Shown here: one piece after another, positions 7,047-13,142 of the stretch | Numbering within the stretch: position 1 is the stretch's first letter | Layout: each line of letters opens with the position of its first letter | NCBI GenBank assembly: GCA_937891325.1 | Contig: CALAFU010000294.1 | Span: 1-13,142, forward strand | DNA length: 13,142 bases | DNA from: an uncultured Candidatus Melainabacteria bacterium | Lineage (GTDB): Bacteria > Cyanobacteriota > Vampirovibrionia > Gastranaerophilales > Gastranaerophilaceae | Reading direction: 5' to 3' | Program-made: the position numbers and the translations under genes | The notes under the pieces: generated by a model | Database searches by the model: none | Told to the model about the DNA's origin: nothing | What the model saw: the letters and a program-made list of their open reading frames with translations, nothing else

Positions 7047-8471
7047 ATGAATTTCAAAAAATTATTTTCAACATTGATGCTAATTAGCTTTTTAGATATG
7101 AGTGTTTTGCCTGCATTTGCTATTCAAGATACAAAAGTGCAACAAGATGCAAAAGCTATTAAAAAGCAAGAAAAAATGCTTAAACACAGAGTTAAAAGAA
7201 ATAAAAATTATAATGATGATTACAAATATGGTTATGTAAATATGGATTTTTGGAAAAGTTTTAACGACAAAAATCTAGATAATTATATTAACTTAGCTAT
7301 AAAAAATAACTATGATTTGAAAATGGCAACCTTGAATGTTGATGAATATTATCAAAACGTAAAACTTCAATTTGCAAATGAATTGCCAAATGCAACTGTT
7401 GGTTTTTCTCCTGCATATTCAAAACTTTCAACAATTGGCAAAGGTTTAGATATAGGTTCAGAATGGTCTTATGCTACGCCAATGTTGATTAATTACGAGG
7501 CTGATATTTTCTTAAAAAATAGAGATAAAACAAAAAGTGTTAAAAAGTTGTACGAAGCCTCTCAACTAGATGAACGTGCAGCATACATTTCAATTGCAGC
7601 AGCTGTCGGCAGTGTTTACATGAACTTGGTTACTCTAGATGAAGTTATTAAATATCAAGAAAATATTGTTGCTTTGAGAAAAGAAATTTATGAAATTATG
7701 CAAGAAAGCAACAAACAAGGTCTTGTTTCAACTTCTGATACTGTAAAAGCAAACAAGGCTTATGTAAACGGTACTTCTGATTTAATTAATTATAAAAAGA
7801 ATAAAGAAATCTTAATGCACCAATTAGCTGTTTTGATTGGTGAAAGCCCAGAAAACATTAATGAACTAAAAATTTCAAAACTTTCTGATATAAAATATTC
7901 AAAAGCTATTCCAACAAGTATTTCATCAGAAATTATTACAGATAGACCGGATTATTTAAAATCAATCAAAATGCTTGAAAAAATGGGTATTGATGTAAGA
8001 GTTGCAAAAAAAGAATTCTTGCCATCAATTAATATTACAGGCTTGGCAATGTTCTTGCACGGTGCAAATAACCCAATCGATGGACTATACGCTGTTGCAG
8101 CGTCAGGCATGTTACCTGTATTTACAGGCGGAAGTCGTATTGCAAACTTGAAACTTAAAAAAGTTCAATATGATAAGGCTCTAGAAAGTTACCACAAAAC
8201 TAATTTGACAGCTTTGCAAGAGGTTAATGATGCTTTAATTTCTGTAAAACGTGACAGTGAAAAATTAGATAAACATAAAAAACAATTAGCTTTAGAAAAT
8301 CAAGATTTTGGATACACTCAACAACGCTATAAACAAGGTGTAATCTCTAAACTTGATATGATTCAAATGCAAGAAAACTTGCTTTCAGTTAACCAATTAG
8401 TTGCAAATACAACCGGCAATTGCTATGTCGATTACATCAGTTTGTACAAAGCTGTTGGAAGTAAGTTATAA
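7047..8471 (+). CDS. TolC/NodT-type outer-membrane efflux protein
   Basis: The 474-residue outer-membrane channel has a Sec signal peptide: MNFKKLF, a hydrophobic core to about residue 22, and likely cleavage after AFA (23-25). No lipobox cysteine is present, unlike many NodT proteins. The mature chain carries the two outer-membrane efflux protein (OEP) repeats, the first around NYINLAIKNNYDLKMATLNV (from about residue 80), the second closing with TALQEVNDALISVKRD, QRYKQGVISKLDMIQMQENL and YISLYKAVGSKL, which match the family pattern RYxxGxxxxLDxxxxQxxL and LYKAxG. A very basic, lysine-rich stretch follows the signal peptide (residues 33-57). GAGGAAG sits a few bases before the ATG. Divergent from marR-emrAB, it would provide the outer-membrane exit duct for that pump and is likely co-regulated through the shared operators. 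No clear terminator follows it. Confidence 0.9.
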   Translation: MNFKKLFSTLMLISFLDMSVLPAFAIQDTKVQQDAKAIKKQEKMLKHRVKRNKNYNDDYKYGYVNMDFWKSFNDKNLDNYINLAIKNNYDLKMATLNVDEYYQNVKLQFANELPNATVGFSPAYSKLSTIGKGLDIGSEWSYATPMLINYEADIFLKNRDKTKSVKKLYEASQLDERAAYISIAAAVGSVYMNLVTLDEVIKYQENIVALRKEIYEIMQESNKQGLVSTSDTVKANKAYVNGTSDLINYKKNKEILMHQLAVLIGESPENINELKISKLSDIKYSKAIPTSISSEIITDRPDYLKSIKMLEKMGIDVRVAKKEFLPSINITGLAMFLHGANNPIDGLYAVAASGMLPVFTGGSRIANLKLKKVQYDKALESYHKTNLTALQEVNDALISVKRDSEKLDKHKKQLALENQDFGYTQQRYKQGVISKLDMIQMQENLLSVNQLVANTTGNCYVDYISLYKAVGSKL

Positions 8472-8609
8472 TCTATATAAAACTACTTGCAATTAAAACA
8501 TTTTAGTGTAATAATCAAGTTACGGTCATCTTAAGAGTAATAGTATTTTATACTTAAACCGTTTGTTACACCCTTAAGTAAGTAAAAGAAAGACAAACTC
8601 TAATAGTTT
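8472..8609 (+). promoter_or_regulatory. Promoter and structured leader of the SNF2 gene
   Basis: This 138-bp gap holds TTGCAA (8487-8492), a 17-bp spacer and AATAAT (8510-8515), which predict an RNA start near 8522 and a leader of almost 90 bases. The leader can fold: ACGGT (8522-8526) pairs with ACCGT (8558-8562) and TTAAG (8531-8535) with CTTAA (8553-8557), leaving a one-sided CATC bulge. An alternative small hairpin AGTAT-TTT-ATACT (8542-8554) competes with it. CTTAAG occurs twice, at 8530-8535 and 8573-8578. No Shine-Dalgarno is visible before the ATG at 8610. It matches no riboswitch that I recognise. Confidence 0.45.
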
Positions 8610-11600
8610 ATGAGTGTTCCTGAATTCAATTTTAAATTCTTAAAAGAAAATGCTACGGCTGGAAGCTGGCGTCGTGGCTATGAATATTACACAAAAGATA
8701 TGATTCTTGAGGCTTATCCGGAAAAGAACTTCTATAAAGGTAAGGTAAAAGGCAGTTTTCAAGACTCATATAATACAGATTTAATTTTTAAAAAGAACAA
8801 AGTAGAGGCGCGTTGTAATTGTCCATTAAAAGAAGAATGGTGTAAGCACGCTGTTGCTGTTGCTATAAAGGCAATTGACGAACACGCTTACGAAGATTGG
8901 TTAGAAACAAAATATGGTATTGAACCTGATTACAGCGACGAAGATACTTCAATGCCTGAACCGCCAAAAGGTAATTATATCTTCCACTTTAATCCTAAGA
9001 GAAAACCTAATTTCTTCTCTATTCTTGTAATGTCAAGAACAACAGGCAAGGTTGTTAGAGCAATTGAGCCAATATTGTTAGGTTTGGTGGAAGCTCAAAA
9101 AAATGATTCAACTTTCGTTTTAAACCGTTCTCAATTGGTAGAAGTTGAAATCTTTAAACAAATTTTAAAAACTGCAAGACAAGACAAAAAAGCAGGCTGG
9201 TACGATATTCCAATTCCAAAATTCGCACCAATGTTTCCACTTTTGGCTGTAGCTGATGAAGTTTTAGACGAAAAAACTAAACATAGAATTAAATTTACAG
9301 ACAAAGAATGGCGCTTAGTTTTATCAGTAAATAGCAACCCAACAGGTAATATTATGCTTGAATTATTCTGGCGCAGACCTGATAAGGACGATATTATACC
9401 GTTTGAAGAGGTTCGCTATTTCTCTCGTCAAATAAAATGGGGACGTTATAAAAATGTAATCTTCCCTACAAATGTTTCAATGAATGTTGTTCCTCAAAAC
9501 TTGTTGAAATCAACATTTACAGACCTAAAAGATGCAGAAGGCGGAAAGTTTATTTATGAAGAACTTCCAAAACTTCAAGAACAAATTGACGTAGAGGTTT
9601 CTGATACAATCAGTAAATTGTTCTTAGAACAACGCCCACCAAAGAATATTGTATCTTTAGGTATCGATTATGACCAATCATTGAAGGCATCTTTAGAGTT
9701 TGAATACGACGGAGTTAGAGTACCGTTCTCTAAAACTGCGGATAAAACTCCTTACGTTACAGTAAAACGTAAAGAAGACGATATGGTTTATTGGGTTAAA
9801 CGTAATATCCAACACGAAATTTCAGCTTATCAAATGCTTTTAGCTTGTAAATTCGTTCCAATGCAAACAAACAACTTAGCAATGGAGAAAGAAAACGCAA
9901 TTGATTTCTATAATTATTATATGAACAAAGCTGGCGAAGGTTGGGTATTTGAAGAAAAGGACGATATTAGCTTCTTTAAACTTATTGAAGAACCTTTCAA
10001 AATGTGCGCTAAAATCGACTTTTCAGAAGATTCAAAAGACAGTTTTGAAATTCAATTATACGGTCAAGTTGGTGAAGATGTTATCAACTTTGATGAAATT
10101 TATGAAACAATTCAAAACAATGAAAAATACAGTCGTGTAAGAAGTTTAGGCTTTGTTGAATATCCGGCAGAAGATATTTATGCGATGATGAGATCTTTTA
10201 ACTCGTTTGATGCGTACCGAAATGATGAAAACAAATTCATGGTAAAAACATATCGTGCAGGTTTGGTTCAAGAGTTGAAAAATAGAGGTTTTGAACTTGT
10301 ATTGAGCGAGGATTTTGAAAAATTCTGGTCTCAAATTACATCGTTCTCAACTGATGAAAACTTAACTTTACCAAAAGGTGTAAATGCAGAACTTCGTGAA
10401 TACCAAATGAAAGGTTTTAGCTGGCTATGGTTTATGTATAAATACGGCTTAAACGGTATTCTTGCAGATGATATGGGGCTTGGTAAAACGCTTCAAGCCT
10501 TGAGCTTAATTCAAAAAGCTAAGGAAGAGGACGGCTCAATGCCTGTGTTGGTAGTTTGTCCAACTTCTGTTGTATTTAACTGGGAATCAGAAATCCAAAA
10601 ATTTACGCCAGATTTGAGCTGCTTAAAACTTGCAGGTGTTGATAGAAAAAGTTTGTTTGAAAAAATTCCAGAACACGATATTGTAATTACAAGCTATGCG
10701 CTAATTAGACGTGATATCGAAGAATTAAAGAATATCAAATTCAGATATGTTGTTTTAGATGAATCTCAAAACATCAAAAACGCAATGAGCCAAACAGCTC
10801 AAGCCGTTAAAATGTTAGATTCTGACCACAGATTGGCACTTTCAGGTACTCCAATCGAAAACAGATTGGAAGAATTGTGGTCTGTATTTGATTTCTTGAT
10901 GCCAGGCTTCTTGTTTAACGTTGCAGAATTCAACTTTAGATATGTAAATCCAATTATGGAACGTCAAGACAAAACAGTTGAAAAACGCTTGAAAATGCAA
11001 ATTTATCCATTCATTTTACGTCGTATGAAACGTGACGTAGCGAAGGATTTACCTGATAAAGTGGAAAACATTGCATACTGCGAAATGACTCCAGAACAAA
11101 AAGACTTCTATCTTGAAGTATTGGATAGTACAAAAGAAGAATTGTTCAAATCTATTGAACAAAACGGTCTTGAAAAGAGTAGAATGTCTATCTTCTCTGC
11201 GTTGTTACGCTTGCGTCAAATTTGCTGTCACCCTCGTTTATACGATAAAGATATGGTTAAAGGTGATATTCAATCAGGTAAATTTGAACACTTGAAAGGT
11301 ATGCTTGAACAAATTATTTCAGAAGGTCATAGAGTTCTTCTATTCAGCCAATTCGTTGATATGCTTGATATTATCAAGGCTTGGTGCGAAAGAGCTGGAA
11401 TCCCTTATGAATATTTGACAGGTAAGACAAAAGACCGTCAAGGTGCAGTTGAAAGATTTAACTCATCAACAAATATACCAATCTTTTTAATCAGTTTGAA
11501 GGCTGGTGGTACAGGTTTGAACTTGACAGGTGCAGATTATGTAATTCACTATGACCCTTGGTGGAATCCTGCGGTTGAAGATCAAGCGACAGACCGTGCT

Positions 11601-11786
11601 TACCGTATTGGTCAAACTAAAAAAGTATTTGTTTATAGAATTATCACTAAAAATACGGTTGAAGAAAAAATTCAAAAACTTAAATCAATCAAGAGAAACC
11701 TTGTTGATAGCGTAATTTCAGTTGATAGAAATATTACAAAATCGCTTACAATCGACGATATCAAAGAAATCTTCTCTGTTGATTAG
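8610..11786 (+). CDS. SWIM zinc-finger SNF2-family helicase (RapA/HepA-like ATPase)
   Basis: The 1058-residue protein carries an N-terminal SWIM zinc finger, CNCPLKEEWCKH (C69, C71, C78, H80), then a long middle region of about 500 residues without a motif I recognise, then a complete SNF2 ATPase core. Core motifs are GILADDMGLGKT (616-627, Walker A K626/T627), VVCPTSVVFNW (motif Ia), DESQ (717-720, motif II, where DEAH or DEAQ is more usual), LALSGTPIENRLEELW (motif III), FSQFVDMLD (motif IV), KAGGTGLNLTGADYVIHYDPWWNP (motif V region, quoted in part) and DQATDRAYRIGQ (991-1002, motif VI). Such proteins translocate on double-stranded DNA and remodel protein-DNA complexes; the bacterial SWIM-SNF2 role is not settled. 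In-frame stops at 8601-8606 rule out an upstream start. The gene stands alone, with its own promoter, and no defence genes flank it, so I treat it as a housekeeping remodeller. Confidence 0.93.
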   Translation: MSVPEFNFKFLKENATAGSWRRGYEYYTKDMILEAYPEKNFYKGKVKGSFQDSYNTDLIFKKNKVEARCNCPLKEEWCKHAVAVAIKAIDEHAYEDWLETKYGIEPDYSDEDTSMPEPPKGNYIFHFNPKRKPNFFSILVMSRTTGKVVRAIEPILLGLVEAQKNDSTFVLNRSQLVEVEIFKQILKTARQDKKAGWYDIPIPKFAPMFPLLAVADEVLDEKTKHRIKFTDKEWRLVLSVNSNPTGNIMLELFWRRPDKDDIIPFEEVRYFSRQIKWGRYKNVIFPTNVSMNVVPQNLLKSTFTDLKDAEGGKFIYEELPKLQEQIDVEVSDTISKLFLEQRPPKNIVSLGIDYDQSLKASLEFEYDGVRVPFSKTADKTPYVTVKRKEDDMVYWVKRNIQHEISAYQMLLACKFVPMQTNNLAMEKENAIDFYNYYMNKAGEGWVFEEKDDISFFKLIEEPFKMCAKIDFSEDSKDSFEIQLYGQVGEDVINFDEIYETIQNNEKYSRVRSLGFVEYPAEDIYAMMRSFNSFDAYRNDENKFMVKTYRAGLVQELKNRGFELVLSEDFEKFWSQITSFSTDENLTLPKGVNAELREYQMKGFSWLWFMYKYGLNGILADDMGLGKTLQALSLIQKAKEEDGSMPVLVVCPTSVVFNWESEIQKFTPDLSCLKLAGVDRKSLFEKIPEHDIVITSYALIRRDIEELKNIKFRYVVLDESQNIKNAMSQTAQAVKMLDSDHRLALSGTPIENRLEELWSVFDFLMPGFLFNVAEFNFRYVNPIMERQDKTVEKRLKMQIYPFILRRMKRDVAKDLPDKVENIAYCEMTPEQKDFYLEVLDSTKEELFKSIEQNGLEKSRMSIFSALLRLRQICCHPRLYDKDMVKGDIQSGKFEHLKGMLEQIISEGHRVLLFSQFVDMLDIIKAWCERAGIPYEYLTGKTKDRQGAVERFNSSTNIPIFLISLKAGGTGLNLTGADYVIHYDPWWNPAVEDQATDRAYRIGQTKKVFVYRIITKNTVEEKIQKLKSIKRNLVDSVISVDRNITKSLTIDDIKEIFSVD

Positions 11787-11789
11787 TTT

Positions 11790-12773
11790 TTATGCTTCAA
11801 AACTTGTGCCATAAGGTATAAAACCGCTTGAATTGTTGTAGCCGATTGAAATATTTAAATCTGGAATGTTGTTCCAGCCTAATTGTGCAACTTTGTTTAC
11901 GTTTTGCATTGTGTATTCAAATGCAGCACCCCTGAATTCCATTGGTACATCTTTGCAGTCTTTAAGTTTTTCTTTTAAGTATTCAGAAAATTCAATTCCG
12001 TCAGAAGTGTAGTATTTTCCGTCCTCTCTTGTTTCCATTTTAGAAAGGTCAAGCCCTGTGTAATCCATAACGAGACGATATGCCTGCATTTTTGCAACAG
12101 AATTGCTGTCTAAATCGCTCATTTGATTTTTAACATACGCCAAAAGGTTTGAGGAATTGTTGTTTTGCTCTAATAAACCTTTTAATTGGGCTAAATTAGC
12201 GTTGTTTTCGATTCCTGATAAATCAACTTCGCGAGTGTATGGATTTATAGAAATTAAAAGTGTATCATCATCGTTTAGTGTAATGTTGTTGTTTTTCAAT
12301 AAGTTTTGCATGTTCAAACTTATTGATTTATGCTTATCATCTTGGCTTTTTGCTTCATAACTTTCCCAATCTTCAGGTGTATAGTTTAATCTTGGGTCAT
12401 CTAAGTTTCCACAACCAATAGTGCCATAACAAATAGCATTGTAGTCGTTTTTGAACATAGCATATTTTTCAGGCTCGTCCCATCTTTTTGTGTATGCAAA
12501 ATCAGATGTGCCAAAGTATTTTTTACTTAAATACTCGTGAACTTCTTGCTCTGTCTTGCATTGAGAACGAACTGTACTTGCCCAATCTGCAAGTTTTTCG
12601 TCTAAATTTCTTCTTGATAAATTAAGTTCTGAATAGGGGTCGTATTCGGAACTTTTTGCCTTTAATTTGTCAGAATTATATGCATCTACCATTTGTTGAT
12701 AGCGGTCTTGAACCGTATCAGGTGAATAACGGTGAGGGTTGTTGTAATAATTATAATATCCAATTTCACTCAT
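11790..12773 (-). CDS. Uncharacterised 327-residue soluble protein
   Basis: I chose the ATG at 12773-12771 (MSEIGYYNYY) because GGAG lies eight bases upstream; an in-frame TTG at 12797 would add eight residues but overlaps that ribosome-binding site. No signal peptide, membrane helix or catalytic motif is apparent. The N-terminus is rich in Tyr and Asn (YYNYYNNPHRYSPD), followed by charged, probably helical sequence (VQDRYQQMVDAYNSDKLKAK, 21-40) and a region with NAICYGTIGCGNLDDPRL (112-129) holding two of its few cysteines. The central ISINPYTREVDLSGIEN (174-190) followed by LLEQNNNSSNLLAYV (200-214) and a later DYTGLDLSKM with DGKYYTSDG (237-259) faintly recall DUF4885-type proteins, but I would not annotate it so without a profile search. 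It is convergent with the SNF2 gene with 3 bp between stop codons. Confidence 0.8.
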   Translation of the reverse strand: MSEIGYYNYYNNPHRYSPDTVQDRYQQMVDAYNSDKLKAKSSEYDPYSELNLSRRNLDEKLADWASTVRSQCKTEQEVHEYLSKKYFGTSDFAYTKRWDEPEKYAMFKNDYNAICYGTIGCGNLDDPRLNYTPEDWESYEAKSQDDKHKSISLNMQNLLKNNNITLNDDDTLLISINPYTREVDLSGIENNANLAQLKGLLEQNNNSSNLLAYVKNQMSDLDSNSVAKMQAYRLVMDYTGLDLSKMETREDGKYYTSDGIEFSEYLKEKLKDCKDVPMEFRGAAFEYTMQNVNKVAQLGWNNIPDLNISIGYNNSSGFIPYGTSFEA

Positions 12774-12885
12774 AAGCAAAACTCCGTTTTTAAACAAGCC
12801 AAATCCTTTTGACTTTTAGTTAACATACTCTTTTTATTCCACAGCTCTAGAGAATTAAAACGTAAAATTCAAAATTTTTTACAAT
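12774..12885. other. Upstream region of the 327-residue gene, no clear promoter
   Basis: This AT-rich gap between the terminator and the ATG at 12773 holds the GGAG ribosome-binding site (minus strand, about 12782-12785), and a short palindrome CTCTAGAG (12845-12852). Several weak -10-like stretches exist on the minus strand, but I cannot pair any with a convincing -35. A promoter must lie here if the hairpin at 12891-12911 is an efficient terminator. I see no small gene in it. Confidence 0.4.
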
Positions 12886-12911
12886 AAAAATGCACTCTTT
12901 AAAAGAGTGCA
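12886..12911 (-). terminator. Intrinsic terminator of the edge membrane-protein gene
   Basis: TGCACTCTT (12891-12899) and AAGAGTGCA (12903-12911) form a perfect 9-bp stem with a TAA loop. On the minus strand the stem is followed by TTTTT (12890-12886), a proper U-tract. It lies about 70 bp after the stop codon of the minus-strand gene at the right edge, separating it from the 327-residue gene. The plus-strand side lacks a T-run, so it works in one direction. Confidence 0.8.
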
Positions 12912-12981
12912 AATAGTAGATTTAAAATTGAATTAACGAATAGATTGTTATGACATTACTCTACTAAATAAAATAAAGACA

Positions 12982-13142
12982 CTAATTAGATTTTTTTTCC
13001 TTTCCAAAGTACTTGTATTTGACGTGTAATCCGATATCCAAAAGAAGAAACGCCATATTTAAAACGTATAAAACAATTACTGAATCTTGGCTGTACAAGA
13101 TTTTATGGATAATACCGAAAACATATCCTAATAGAATTAAAA
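12982..13142 (-). CDS. Small membrane protein, C-terminal fragment (5' end beyond window)
   Basis: The last 52 codons and TAG stop (12984-12982) of a minus-strand gene run off the right edge. The fragment reads LILLGYVFGIIHKILYSQDS, then VIVLYVLNMAFLLLDIGLHV, then KYKYFGKEKKSN. It shows the end of one hydrophobic segment, a short polar turn (HKILYSQDS), a second membrane helix and a strongly basic cytoplasmic tail. This looks like the C-terminal hairpin of a small inner-membrane protein with its C-terminus inside by the positive-inside rule. I do not recognise the family. The open frame is continuous, its codon use matches its neighbours, and a terminator follows about 70 bp downstream, all of which support a real gene. 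Confidence 0.65.
   Translation of the reverse strand, partial: LILLGYVFGIIHKILYSQDSVIVLYVLNMAFLLLDIGLHVKYKYFGKEKKSN

Noticed and set aside
8610..11786. SNF2 gene as part of an anti-phage defence system such as DISARM
   Set aside because: No methyltransferase, PLD, nuclease or DUF1998 gene lies on either side. The neighbours are an efflux channel and an uncharacterised protein, and the SWIM-SNF2 layout is common as a stand-alone chromosomal gene.
12774..12797. TTG start at 12797 for the 327-residue protein
   Set aside because: It has no ribosome-binding site of its own and its codons overlap the GGAG that serves the ATG at 12773.
12845..12852. CTCTAGAG palindrome upstream of the 327-residue gene
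   Set aside because: An 8-bp self-complementary site with no second copy or promoter context here is too short to call an operator.
1..13142. Mobile elements, CRISPR arrays, tRNA or rRNA genes
   Set aside because: I saw no transposase or integrase motifs, no regularly spaced repeats, no terminal inverted repeats flanking a gene, and no tRNA-like cloverleaf or rRNA core sequence on either strand.

Overview
The window is AT-rich bacterial chromosome with tightly packed genes, standard code and no RNA genes, insertion sequences, CRISPR arrays or phage genes that I can see. A TolC-type outer-membrane channel with a Sec signal peptide and an EmrA-type adaptor mean a diderm (two-membrane) cell. 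Low GC, an acyl-CoA/acyl-ACP synthetase of cyanobacterial flavour and a diderm envelope together fit a gut Gastranaerophilales ('Melainabacteria', class Vampirovibrionia). That is an inference from style, not proof; other low-GC diderms remain possible.

Layout. At the left edge, the first 65 codons of a DUF1836 protein (minus strand) diverge from a 638-residue AMP-forming long-chain acyl-CoA/acyl-ACP synthetase (317-2233, plus). The two face away from each other across about 120 bp holding two back-to-back sigma70-type promoters. The synthetase ends at a strong 12-bp hairpin that can terminate both strands.

Next is a minus-strand cluster read from right to left: a MarR-family repressor (6928-6452), an EmrA/HlyD adaptor (6441-5443), an EmrB/DHA2 14-helix transporter (5443-3893) and a polytopic GT-C-like membrane protein (3869-2280). 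Divergent from marR is the outer-membrane channel gene (7047-8471, plus). The 118-bp gap between marR and the channel gene holds two copies of the palindrome TTTGTNACAAA and a third palindrome, as expected if the MarR protein controls both arms of a complete tripartite drug-efflux pump.

To the right, a 1058-residue SWIM zinc-finger plus SNF2 helicase protein (8610-11786, plus) follows a structured 5' leader. It converges, with only 3 bp between stop codons, on a 327-residue uncharacterised protein (12773-11790, minus). The window ends with the C-terminus of a small membrane protein (minus) followed by its own intrinsic terminator.

I found no clearly new multi-gene system. The most notable items are the operator architecture of the pump locus, the leaderless-looking start of the GT-C-like gene, the uncharacterised 327-residue protein and the SWIM-SNF2 gene with its folded leader.
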